Assembly: GCF_013085465.1 (NCBI RefSeq)
Contig: NZ_CP049838.1
Span: 6,448,001 to 6,512,000 of the forward strand
From: Streptomyces asoensis
Lineage (GTDB): Bacteria > Actinomycetota > Actinomycetes > Streptomycetales > Streptomycetaceae
Length of the DNA: 64,000 bases
Direction: 5' to 3'
Shown here piece after piece: positions 37,651-45,537 of this stretch. The stretch's first letter is position 1; every line of letters begins with the position of its first letter. The translations under genes and the position numbers were made by a program. The notes beneath the pieces were generated by a model that saw only the letters and a list, made by a program, of their open reading frames with translations, was not told where the DNA came from and made no database searches.

Positions 37651-38325
37651 ATGACACCGAGCTTCAAAACAGAAACCTACGCGGTGTTCGATGATTTCCT
37701 CAGCATCGATATCCTACGATCTGTTCGGGATCGCATGGCAGACGAGCGTTTTGTCTATCTGAAGAACGTCTGGCAGCCGAAAAATTTTTACCGTCTTGTC
37801 GAAGGGGACCCGCTGGTCGGTCAGACGGTTTACTACAATCATCCGAAGGTGCCCAAGGGCTTCGCCTCCCACCCCTCGGGAAAATCGGCGGATGCCGTGG
37901 TCGAGGCTCTCCTCGGAGCCGAGGAGAGCCTCGCCACATGGATTGGCCTGAGAGGGAGTGCATGGGACTTCTTCACCTGCACGCCCTACCTCTACCCCGC
38001 GGGTTCAGGCCTTTCCTGGCACGATGATGCGAAGGACAGAGTCGGCTCCTACGTTTTGTACGTGCACGACGACTGGAAGTCGTCCTGGGGTGCCGAACTG
38101 CTGATAGCCACAGATGTGGGCGACCGCAGGGCATCGGTCGAGCGCTATCAGGGCGTCAACACCGACCTCGGGCATTACGTCACGGCTGTCCCCAACCGAC
38201 TGGTGGTCATCAAGGCGGGCACTCCCCACGCGGTCAGGAGCGTGAGCACCCGTGCCGGTGAGAATCTGAGGATGTCTATGACGGGTTTCTTCCAGCCCCT
38301 GCCGCAGAGTTTGCGGGAAGCGTGA
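37651..38325 (+). CDS. 2-oxoglutarate/Fe(II)-dependent oxygenase, prolyl-4-hydroxylase-like
   Basis: The 224-residue protein has the facial triad: H124 and D126 in LSWHDDAKD, and H193 in KAGTPHAVRSV, with an Arg (R201 or R207) placed for 2-oxoglutarate binding. The barrel strands around it (FFTCTPYLYPAGSG, YVLYVHDDW, LLIATDV) fit PF13640-type hydroxylases. Two iron oxygenases (this and the MNIO) in one operon predict an oxidised peptide product, for example a hydroxylated residue. The ATG directly follows the upstream stop, and its stop overlaps the exporter start. Confidence 0.85.
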   Translation: MTPSFKTETYAVFDDFLSIDILRSVRDRMADERFVYLKNVWQPKNFYRLVEGDPLVGQTVYYNHPKVPKGFASHPSGKSADAVVEALLGAEESLATWIGLRGSAWDFFTCTPYLYPAGSGLSWHDDAKDRVGSYVLYVHDDWKSSWGAELLIATDVGDRRASVERYQGVNTDLGHYVTAVPNRLVVIKAGTPHAVRSVSTRAGENLRMSMTGFFQPLPQSLREA

Positions 38326-40025
38326 TGGCTCGTCAGAGCGGCCGCGTTCTGTGGCTACGTGTGCTGAAATTGTTGGCCCTTCACCGGGGGAGGCTCATCG
38401 CCTCGTTCTCCGTTGTCCTTTCCTCCGTGGCGCTCACCATGACCAGCACGGTTCTGCTCAAGCGCGTTGTGGACGTGGCGCTTCCCCGGCACGACGTCCG
38501 CCTGCTGAGCATCCTCTGCTCCGTCATGCTGCTGGCTGTGGTGCTGACATCGCTCTGCATGGTGGTGACGGCACGGCTCAATCACACGATCGGTCAGGGA
38601 CTTGTGCACAGGCTGCGCGGGGACATCTTCCGGGCCACGCAACGTATGCCTTTGGAGCACTTCTCGACCCACTCGGTCTCCGGAGTCCAGACCCGCATTG
38701 CCAACGATGTCGAGGGCATCAGCAATGTGGTCACCTTTGCCGCGCAGGGAATGGTGGCTTCGGCGGCGGCGCTGGTCACATCCGCTGCCATCATGTTCAT
38801 CCTGAGCTGGCCCATTGCCCTGGTGTCACTCTCGGTGGCCGTGGCCCTGAACATCCTGAACAACCGGTATGCCAAGAAGCGCCGCAGCCTCACCCACGCC
38901 CAACAGGGCAAGGCCTCGGACATGGTCCACTTCATCGGCGAGCATCTGTCTCTCTCGGGTGTGCTTCTGGGGAGGACATTGGGCCGTGAACACTGGCAGC
39001 TCGAGCGTTTCGAGGGCATGTCGAGGGAAGCTGCTGACACCGCCATCCAAGAACGTCTGGCAGGTCGGACAGCGCTCGCGACGATCTCTATGACCCTGGC
39101 CGTGCTGCCGATCCTGGCCTACTGGGCCGCCGGCACCGTCTTGCACGGCATATCGCTGGGCGCGGTGATCGTTATCACTGCCCTTCAGGCTCAAATCTCC
39201 ATGCCGATCCAGCAGTTGATGCAGCTGTCGGCGGATGTGCAGAGTTCCAGAGCACTGTTCGAGCGTATCTTCCACTTGATCGACCTGCCGGACTCATCGC
39301 CGAGGCAGCAGGCGAGCATTGCCGAAGCCAAGCAGCGGGCACCGGTGGCCGACATCCGGGTCATCGACGCAGAGTTCAGCTACGCAGGACGCACCGGGAA
39401 GGCCCTGGACTCGATCAACCTCACCCTGCCGGCCGGTAGTCGTGTCTTCGTCACCGGAGAGTCCGGGTCGGGCAAGAGCACCCTGGCTCTTCTGCTGGCC
39501 GGACTGATCACTCCTCAGGCGGGCTCGGTGTCCGCCTACTGGGCGAGCGGACACGCGGCTGAGAGTGTGAGAGCCGTGGCAACTCTCGTTCCCCAGGAGT
39601 CGACCCTCTTCAATCTGTCCATCCGGGAGAACCTGGCCTTCGGTGACCCATCCTGCACCCTCGAACGTATGACCGCCGCGCTCCGCACAGTGGAACTCGA
39701 TCGTCTGCTTGCACGTCTCCCGGACGGATTGGACACGATCGTGGGTGATCGTGGCGCCAAGGTCTCGGGTGGCGAGCGGCAGAGAATTGCGGTTGCCCGC
39801 GCCTTGCTCGCGGACTATCCCATTCTTGTTTTCGACGAATTCTCGAGCGGGCTCGATGGAGCCACGTCGGAGGCCGTATTCGAGGGTCTGCTGCAAAGAA
39901 TCCAAGACAAGACGCTCATTGTGGTCGCGCACAGATTGCCTACTCTGCGCGAGGGCGACACGATCCTGACGATGCATGCGGGTCGGGTTACTGAGGTGAG
40001 CACGTGGCAAGGTGCCCGCCGCTGA
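38322..40025 (+). CDS. ABC exporter (fused permease-ATPase)
   Basis: The 567-residue half-transporter has about six membrane helices (25-300) followed by an ATPase domain. Walker A is GESGSGKST near residue 380, signature VSGGERQRIAVARALL near 480, Walker B PILVFDEFSSGLD near 500 and H-loop VVAHR. No N-terminal C39 peptidase domain is present, so it would not remove a leader itself. The start GTG-ATG at 38322 overlaps the oxygenase stop. It is the last gene of the plus-strand RiPP operon and probably exports the modified peptide. Confidence 0.87.
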   Translation: MMARQSGRVLWLRVLKLLALHRGRLIASFSVVLSSVALTMTSTVLLKRVVDVALPRHDVRLLSILCSVMLLAVVLTSLCMVVTARLNHTIGQGLVHRLRGDIFRATQRMPLEHFSTHSVSGVQTRIANDVEGISNVVTFAAQGMVASAAALVTSAAIMFILSWPIALVSLSVAVALNILNNRYAKKRRSLTHAQQGKASDMVHFIGEHLSLSGVLLGRTLGREHWQLERFEGMSREAADTAIQERLAGRTALATISMTLAVLPILAYWAAGTVLHGISLGAVIVITALQAQISMPIQQLMQLSADVQSSRALFERIFHLIDLPDSSPRQQASIAEAKQRAPVADIRVIDAEFSYAGRTGKALDSINLTLPAGSRVFVTGESGSGKSTLALLLAGLITPQAGSVSAYWASGHAAESVRAVATLVPQESTLFNLSIRENLAFGDPSCTLERMTAALRTVELDRLLARLPDGLDTIVGDRGAKVSGGERQRIAVARALLADYPILVFDEFSSGLDGATSEAVFEGLLQRIQDKTLIVVAHRLPTLREGDTILTMHAGRVTEVSTWQGARR

Positions 40026-40029
40026 GAAA

Positions 40030-40086
40030 ATAAGTAAAAAAATAGCGGGTGTCTCTGAGGAGCGTCAGCTCCTCAGAGACACCCGC
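40030..40086 (-). terminator. Very strong intrinsic terminator for the 68-aa precursor gene
   Basis: The perfect 19-bp stem GCGGGTGTCTCTGAGGAGC with loop GTCA spans 40045-40086. On the minus strand the stem is followed by TATTTTTTTACTTATTTT. It lies between convergent genes, 43 bases after the precursor stop codon, and its T-tract serves the minus-strand transcript. Confidence 0.92.
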
Positions 40087-40128
40087 ACGCGCGGCGATAT
40101 CAATCACTCGCTACCGAACGAGACACGC

Positions 40129-40335
40129 TCAGGTCGGGCCCGGACGCCCTCGGCACGCGCTGCTGCATATCACCGACGTACCGCCGCCGCCGCTGCAACA
40201 GGGCGTGGGGACCTCGGTCATCCACGCCTCCAGGTCCTCCTCGTCGAAGTCCACAGGAATGATCAGCTCTTGGTGATCGAGTTCCACGAGAGCCTCGACA
40301 GGCTCTGTGAGAACAGCAGATCCGGTTGCCCGCAT
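40129..40335 (-). CDS. Candidate lanthipeptide precursor (68 aa)
   Basis: ATG 40335 has a good Shine-Dalgarno (GGAAGGAAAG) five bases upstream. Residues 1-42 are an acidic leader (DFDEEDLEAWMTEV near its end). Residues 43-68 form the likely core: P43-T-P-C46-C47-S48, four Gly, T53-S54-V-I-C57-S58-S59-A-C61, and a tail ending GRPGPT. Four Cys and six Ser/Thr suit lanthionine or labionin rings. It is divergent from the class III synthetase gene (starts 173 bases apart) and has its own strong terminator, which favours abundant monocistronic expression. The leader lacks an obvious LLDLQ-type class III motif, so pairing is inferred. Confidence 0.78.
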   Translation of the reverse strand: MRATGSAVLTEPVEALVELDHQELIIPVDFDEEDLEAWMTEVPTPCCSGGGGTSVICSSACRGRPGPT

Positions 40336-40508
40336 TGCTTTCCTTCCGTTTGTTCGCGCACGGATGGTTCGATTCCCCACGTTAATTTCCCCGCCTGCAT
40401 CCGCGCAATAACCAAGGGGGATCTTTGGCAATGGTTTGCGTGCTCTTTGCTCGGGTGGGCCTATATTCCACAAGAGGAGGATTCTGACAATGGAGGAGTT
40501 CACTCGCC
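40336..40508. promoter_or_regulatory. Divergent promoter region between precursor and LanKC
   Basis: The spacer is 173 bp. For the precursor (minus strand) a plausible pair is TTGCGC, 18 bases, TAACGT (around 40408-40379), fitting the Streptomyces TTG-N17/18-TANNNT pattern. For LanKC (plus strand) there is a TATATT at 40462, but no well-spaced -35. LanKC translation probably uses GGAGGAG at 40492. Confidence 0.45.
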
Positions 40509-42974
40509 ATGCTCGACTTCCGGTTCCTCGAGTTCTGTCGGCCCGACAAAATTTTCTATGATGTGCCTGACACGGAGAAGGCGGAGGACGACTTCGAAGT
40601 CTCCCTGCCCCAAGGGTGGGGCATCGAGCGCGGTCGGGACTGGACCGTATGTCGTCCGTCCGATCCCACCGGGCGTCCGGAGCAGGGCTGGAAGATCCAT
40701 GTCGCAGGCACTCTTGACACGGCCCACGAGCTGCTTGGAGCGGTCGTTCCGTATCTGGTCGAACGCGGAGTGATGTTCAAGTTCATACGCAGCGCCGCTG
40801 TGCTCAGGCGCCGCAACTCGAAGAACGGCGAGCGTACCGCCAGCGGCAAGTTCATCACCGTCTACCCGCACGGCGACCGGCACACCGAGCAACTCCTGCA
40901 CGGTATGGAGGAGTTGGTCGGAGGAACCCCCGGCCCTTACATCCTCACCGATCTGCGCTGGAAGCAAGGGCCGCTCTACGTCCGCTACGGGGCCTATGTG
41001 TGGAAGTCGACACGCGACGTGCGCGGAGTGATGGTTCCGGCGATGACCGGCCCCGACGGCAGCCTTGTACCCGACGAGCGCCGACCGGTGTTCCGGCCAC
41101 CCTCCTGGTTGGAGATCCCGGCGTTCCTGCACGAGGCGCTGGAGGCCCGCAAGCAGGGCACCCTGGCAGACTTCCCGTTCCGGATCCGTGCAGCCCTGCA
41201 CTTTTCCAATGGCGGTGGTATCTACCGGGCGACTGAGATCGGTACCGGACGAGACGTACTGCTGCGCGAGGCACGCCCGTGGGCCGGCGTCGATGCGGAG
41301 TGGGGGGACGCGGTCACCCGCATGAAACGCGAGCACTGGGCATTGGAGCGGCTGCGTGGCCTCCCGTGCATCCCCGAGGTCATTGCCTATGTGACCGGGC
41401 ACGAGCACGACTATCTGGCCCGTGAGTACGTCGAAGGTGCCTCGCTGACCCCATTGATGGCGACTCGCCATCCATACGCCACCGGCGACCGCAGCGCCGA
41501 AGCTTGCCGCGCGTACCGTACCTGGGCACTGAACGTCCTGCGGAGAGTCGAGGACGGGCTGAACGCCATGCACGAACGTGGTGTCGTGTTCGGCGATTTG
41601 AGCCTCGCCAATGTGCTCGTCACGGACAGCGATCAGGTCCGGTTCATCGACCTGGAGACGGCGACCCCCGCGGACGAGGCCAAACCGCAGACCCTGGGCA
41701 GCCTCGGCTTCAGGGCACCCGAGCACCTGACCGGATGTGACATTGATCGGTACGCGCTCGCCGTTCTCAAGCTCGCCCTGTTCATCCCGGTCCCGCAAGC
41801 GGTGCCCTGGGGCGCCCGCAAGGTACGTCAGCTGGTGGACCAGATGGTGCGCGACTTCGAGGTACCTGCCGAGTTCGTCGACTCGATCCTCGCCTGGCTC
41901 AGCCCCGAGAACCTGCCGACACGGAACGAGTGCGCCGTCACCTGGCCCGAGCGAGCGGAACACTCCGACCTGGAGGCGCGCATCGCCGGTTCGGTCGTTG
42001 CGGCCGCCACGACAGACCGCATGGACCGGCTGTACCCGGGTGATCCAATGCAGTTCATGAATCCTGGTGGTGGCATCGCCTTCGCCTTCGGCGCCGCGGG
42101 CACCCTGTGGGCCCTTTCCCGCACTGGTCACACGGTGCCCGCCGACCACGTCCAGTGGCTGGTCGACCGAGTCAAGACAGGCGAGGACGGTGACGGGCCC
42201 GGCTTCACCGGCGGTCTCGCCGGCCTGAGTCACGCTCTCGATGCCCTCGGCGAACATGAGCTGGCCACGGATGTGCTGGAGCGGGCCCTGGCTCGGGCTG
42301 ACGAGCAGGGTGTCACCGACTCCTTCGCCACGGGCCGCTCAGGCCTGGCGCTGGCCGCTCTTTTCCATCATCAGGTAACCCGTGACGCAAAATGGCTAGA
42401 CGCCGCCGTCGACCTCGCCGCTCGAATGGAGCAAGGTCCGCACCACGCTCGCCGCGTAGGACTCCTGCACGGTCGTACCGGGCCTGCCCTGCTTCATATG
42501 CATCTGCACCGTGCCACTGGTGACCCGGCGTCTCTGGCCTGGGCGGCCGCTGAGCTGAGCCGTGACCTGCAGATACTGAACCGGGCGAGGCGGATCGGGC
42601 CCGGACTCGACGGAACGGGCGGAATGGCCGTCGTCGCCAGGGCTGCTGTGCGGTTCGGGGCCGACGAACTGCGAGATGCGCACGAGAAGTTGGTGCGGTC
42701 GCTGGACCAGATAGCCACCGGATTCGGTCTCTGGGGAGGCAGGGCGGGGACTGTCCTCGCCCGTGCAGACCACGGACTGCCCACCGATGCCCATGTGCAC
42801 TCGCTCGGCTGGGATGCGGTCTTCTTGCGGGACGATTCCGTCGACTTCATCGGCGACCGCCGCTTTCGGCTGTCCACCGACCTCTCCACCGGCTCTGTCG
42901 CGGCGCTGCTCGCCCTGGCCAGCACCCGTGAACAGACAACGGTATTCCCCTTCCTGGGGCGAGACCTTGAGTGA
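40509..42974 (+). CDS. Class III lanthionine synthetase LanKC
   Basis: The protein is 821 residues. The N-terminal lyase-type domain (about 1-200) starts in the family pattern FCRPDKIFYD...PQGWG. The kinase domain (about 220-480) has a Gly loop (SNGGGIYRA), catalytic loop FGDLSLANVL (D363, N368) and metal motif FIDLE (D381); the usual ATP-binding Lys appears as Arg253 in LLREARPW. The LanC-like cyclase domain (about 510-815) lacks the Cys/Cys/His zinc ligands (GLLHGRTGPA where a CHG motif would sit), which distinguishes class III from class IV. It phosphorylates and eliminates Ser/Thr, then forms lanthionine or labionin rings. Confidence 0.88.
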   Translation: MLDFRFLEFCRPDKIFYDVPDTEKAEDDFEVSLPQGWGIERGRDWTVCRPSDPTGRPEQGWKIHVAGTLDTAHELLGAVVPYLVERGVMFKFIRSAAVLRRRNSKNGERTASGKFITVYPHGDRHTEQLLHGMEELVGGTPGPYILTDLRWKQGPLYVRYGAYVWKSTRDVRGVMVPAMTGPDGSLVPDERRPVFRPPSWLEIPAFLHEALEARKQGTLADFPFRIRAALHFSNGGGIYRATEIGTGRDVLLREARPWAGVDAEWGDAVTRMKREHWALERLRGLPCIPEVIAYVTGHEHDYLAREYVEGASLTPLMATRHPYATGDRSAEACRAYRTWALNVLRRVEDGLNAMHERGVVFGDLSLANVLVTDSDQVRFIDLETATPADEAKPQTLGSLGFRAPEHLTGCDIDRYALAVLKLALFIPVPQAVPWGARKVRQLVDQMVRDFEVPAEFVDSILAWLSPENLPTRNECAVTWPERAEHSDLEARIAGSVVAAATTDRMDRLYPGDPMQFMNPGGGIAFAFGAAGTLWALSRTGHTVPADHVQWLVDRVKTGEDGDGPGFTGGLAGLSHALDALGEHELATDVLERALARADEQGVTDSFATGRSGLALAALFHHQVTRDAKWLDAAVDLAARMEQGPHHARRVGLLHGRTGPALLHMHLHRATGDPASLAWAAAELSRDLQILNRARRIGPGLDGTGGMAVVARAAVRFGADELRDAHEKLVRSLDQIATGFGLWGGRAGTVLARADHGLPTDAHVHSLGWDAVFLRDDSVDFIGDRRFRLSTDLSTGSVAALLALASTREQTTVFPFLGRDLE

Positions 42975-43059
42975 TCGACCGGTGGAAGGCGACGACTCGC
43001 GCCCGCCAGGAAGACCGCCTGCGCGTTCCGCTCACGTCTGGCCTGGAAATACGTCCATG

Positions 43060-43286
43060 GCTGGAGTTGGCCAACGTCGGATGCATCTACTCGATGCTCG
43101 GCGAGGCCCGTGCCCAGACGCAGATCCCGCTGCCATGCCTCGCCACAGGCGTCAGCAGCCACGCTTCACCGGTACCGCCATCAACCTCGTCCGCCTCGAC
43201 GCCTGGCTGACGGGCAGGCCACTCGCCAAGACCCGCGTTTCGCCCTTCGCAGCACTCCGCCCCGCTGGATCAGATCCAGCGGGGCG
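43060..43286 (+). pseudogene. Transposase C-terminal remnant (IS1182-like)
   Basis: The translation of the frame containing 43165 reads [20 protein letters not shown] then [11 protein letters not shown], the typical C-terminal end of IS1182-type transposases ('..TAAAINLVRLDAWW.GRPLA.TRTS.FAAL'). The upstream frame is short and without the catalytic domain, so only a decayed fragment remains, directly after lanKC. It marks a past insertion at the right edge of the RiPP locus. IS family is a judgement from motif memory. Confidence 0.55.
43258..43286. terminator. Perfect 14-bp-arm palindrome
   Basis: CGCCCCGCTGGATC and GATCCAGCGGGGCG are separated by one base. The palindrome sits at the end of the transposase remnant and may terminate lanKC transcription. 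It has no T-run. It could also be the end structure of the lost element. Confidence 0.5.
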
Positions 43287-43408
43287 GAGTCGATCGACAG
43301 CGCCCGGGTGGACGCTGCCTTGATCCCCTGGATCGGACGTTCATGGGCTCGGGTCAATGGGCCGAGAAAGTCCGCTCCGAAAGGGGGCGGCTGACGAAAA
43401 GGGGTGTG
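43287..43408. other. Spacer at the right edge of the inserted segment
   Basis: Together with 42975-43059 this leaves about 200 bases without a recognisable gene between lanKC and the inverted bldK-like operon. It holds only transposase debris and the palindrome listed separately. Confidence 0.5.
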
Positions 43409-44470
43409 TCAGGCCGCCGCCTCGGGGTCCTTGGTGAGACGGGGAGCCGGCACGGTGGCCGGGACGTCCGTCGTCTCGGGATAGTGGCACGCCGTCAGGT
43501 GGCCGGGCTTATTGCCCTCGACCTGCACCAGCGGCGGCGCCTCGGTCGCGCACTTCTCCGTCGCCTTCCAGCAGCGGGTGCGGAAGCGGCAGCCGGAGGG
43601 CGGGTTGATGGGCGAGGGCACGTCACCGACGAGGCGGATGCGCTCACGGCCCGGGACCCCCTCGTCCTGCACGGTGGCCTCGGGCACGGCGGACAGCAGC
43701 GCCCGGGTGTAGGGGTGGCGCGGGTTGCCGTACAGGTCGTCGCGGTCGGCGATCTCGACGATCCGGCCGAGGTACATGACCGCCACGCGCTGCGAGAAGT
43801 GCCGTACGACGGCCAGGTCGTGGGCGATGAAGACGAACGCGATGCCCAGGTCCCGCTGGACCTTCTGGAGCAGGTTGACGACCTGCGCCTGGATGGACAC
43901 GTCGAGCGCGGAGACCGGCTCGTCGGCCACGATCAGCTTCGGCTCGAGCGCCAGCGCCCGGGCGACACCGATGCGCTGGCGCTGACCGCCGGAGAACTCG
44001 TGCGGGAAGCGGTTGTAGTGCTCGGGGTTGAGACCGACGATCTCCAGCAGCTCGCGCACGCGCCCCTCGCGCCCGCCGGCCGGGTGGATGTCGTTGATCT
44101 CCATCGGCCCGGAGATGATCTTGCCGACCGTCTGGCGCGGGTTGAGCGACGCGTAGGGGTCCTGGAAGATCATCTGGATCTCGGAGCGGATCGGGGCCAG
44201 CTGCTTACGGCCCGCGTGCGTGATGTCCTCGCCACGGTAGGAGATCCGGCCGCCGGTCGGCTCCAGCAGCCGGGTGATCAGCCGGCCCGTCGTCGACTTG
44301 CCGCAGCCGGACTCGCCGACCAGGCCCAGGCTCTCGCCCTCGGCGACCTGGAAGTCCAGCCCGTCGACGGCCTGCACGGCACCGACCGTACGCCGGATCG
44401 GGAAGCCGCCCTTGATCGGGAAGTGCTTGGTCAGGCCGCTGACGTCCAGGAGGGGGGTGGTGCTGCTCAT
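43409..44470 (-). CDS. BldKE-like oligopeptide ABC transporter ATPase
   Basis: The 353-residue DppF-type ATPase starts at ATG 44470. Walker A is [11 protein letters not shown], signature [13 protein letters not shown] and Walker [13 protein letters not shown]. The Cys cluster is [15 protein letters not shown]. It is strikingly close to BldKE in the same window, with long identical runs such as [13 protein letters not shown] and [18 protein letters not shown]. It is the last gene of an inverted five-gene operon with the bldK order. Confidence 0.88.
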   Translation of the reverse strand: MSSTTPLLDVSGLTKHFPIKGGFPIRRTVGAVQAVDGLDFQVAEGESLGLVGESGCGKSTTGRLITRLLEPTGGRISYRGEDITHAGRKQLAPIRSEIQMIFQDPYASLNPRQTVGKIISGPMEINDIHPAGGREGRVRELLEIVGLNPEHYNRFPHEFSGGQRQRIGVARALALEPKLIVADEPVSALDVSIQAQVVNLLQKVQRDLGIAFVFIAHDLAVVRHFSQRVAVMYLGRIVEIADRDDLYGNPRHPYTRALLSAVPEATVQDEGVPGRERIRLVGDVPSPINPPSGCRFRTRCWKATEKCATEAPPLVQVEGNKPGHLTACHYPETTDVPATVPAPRLTKDPEAAA

Positions 44471-44496
44471 GGTGGTGAAGTCCCGTCTCTTGTACG

Positions 44497-45522
44497 TCAG
44501 TTGGTCCGCGCCGTGGCGAAGTCGGCGAAGAACTCGCGCTTCTGCTCCGGGGTCAGGTGGCACGCCGATCCCCGTCCGTCCACGATCTCCAGCGTCGGCT
44601 GGTCGGTGGCGCAGAGTCCGCCCTCCACCTTCCCCGCGAAGGCGCAGCGGGGGTGGAAGCGGCAGCCGGTCGGCGGGTTGAGCAGCGAGGGCGGCGAGCC
44701 GGGGATCGGAGTGAGCGGGACGTCGACCGGACCGTCCAGGCTCGGCATCGAGCCCAGCAGACCCAGCGTGTACGGGTGCTGCGGGCTGCGCAGCACCTCT
44801 TCCTTGGTGCCTCGCTCCACACACCGGCCGCCGTACATCACGAGAACATCGTCCGCGATGTCCGCGATGACGCCCAGGTCGTGCGTGATGAAGATGATGG
44901 CCGTGCCGAACTCCTGCTGGAGATCCTTCAGCAGGTCCATGATCTGCGCCTGGACGGTCACGTCGAGGGCCGTGGTCGGCTCGTCGGCGATCAGCAGTTC
45001 CGGGTCGCAGACCAGCGCCATGGCGATCATCGCGCGCTGGCGCATACCGCCGGAGAACTGGTGCGGGTAGTCATTGATGCGCACGTCCGGCTGGGGGATG
45101 CCCACCCGGCGCAGCATCTCGACGGATCGCGCCCGAGCCTCCTTCTTGGAGGCGCCCGTGTGCTTCCGGTACGTCTCACTGATCTGCGCACCGATGGTGT
45201 GGTACGGCGACAGTGAGGCGAGCGCGTCCTGGAAGATCATGGACATCTTGTTGCCGCGCAGCTGCTCCAGCTCGCGCTCGGTGGCGGTGATCAGTTCCTT
45301 GCCGTCGAGCGTGATCTCGCCGTCGAGGGCGGTGTTGCGCGGGTCGTGCAGGCCCAGGATCGCCATGTTGGTGACGGACTTGCCGGAGCCCGACTCGCCC
45401 ACGATGCCGAGGGTCTTGCCCTTCTCCAGGTCGAAGGAGAGCCCGTCGACGGCCTTCACGACGCCGTCTTCGGTGGAGAAGTGCACACGCAGGTCGCGCA
45501 TGGAGAGGAAGGGGGTGCTCAT
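44497..45522 (-). CDS. BldKD-like oligopeptide ABC transporter ATPase
   Basis: The 341-residue DppD-type ATPase has Walker A GESGSGKS, signature [14 protein letters not shown], Walker [13 protein letters not shown], and the C-terminal GCRFHPRC motif. It is closely similar to BldKD (shared [26 protein letters not shown]). It is 15 bases from the preceding permease gene and 26 from the next ATPase gene. Confidence 0.88.
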   Translation of the reverse strand: MSTPFLSMRDLRVHFSTEDGVVKAVDGLSFDLEKGKTLGIVGESGSGKSVTNMAILGLHDPRNTALDGEITLDGKELITATERELEQLRGNKMSMIFQDALASLSPYHTIGAQISETYRKHTGASKKEARARSVEMLRRVGIPQPDVRINDYPHQFSGGMRQRAMIAMALVCDPELLIADEPTTALDVTVQAQIMDLLKDLQQEFGTAIIFITHDLGVIADIADDVLVMYGGRCVERGTKEEVLRSPQHPYTLGLLGSMPSLDGPVDVPLTPIPGSPPSLLNPPTGCRFHPRCAFAGKVEGGLCATDQPTLEIVDGRGSACHLTPEQKREFFADFATARTN

Positions 45523-45537
45523 GGTTCTCTCTCTCCT

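Noticed and set aside
40355..40375. GGTTCGATTCCCC resembling a tRNA T-arm
   Set aside because: The flanking bases do not form a 5-bp T-stem and no D-arm, anticodon arm or acceptor stem can be drawn; it lies in a promoter region.
40490..40561. A 23-codon ORF with AGGAGG upstream, overlapping the LanKC start
   Set aside because: It is out of frame with LanKC, which has its own GGAGGAG site at 40492; the peptide has no precursor-like features. Translational coupling is possible but unsupported.
43343..45070. Plus-strand open frame of 575 codons opposite the importer ATPases
   Set aside because: It is an antisense shadow of two well-supported ABC ATPase genes on the minus strand.
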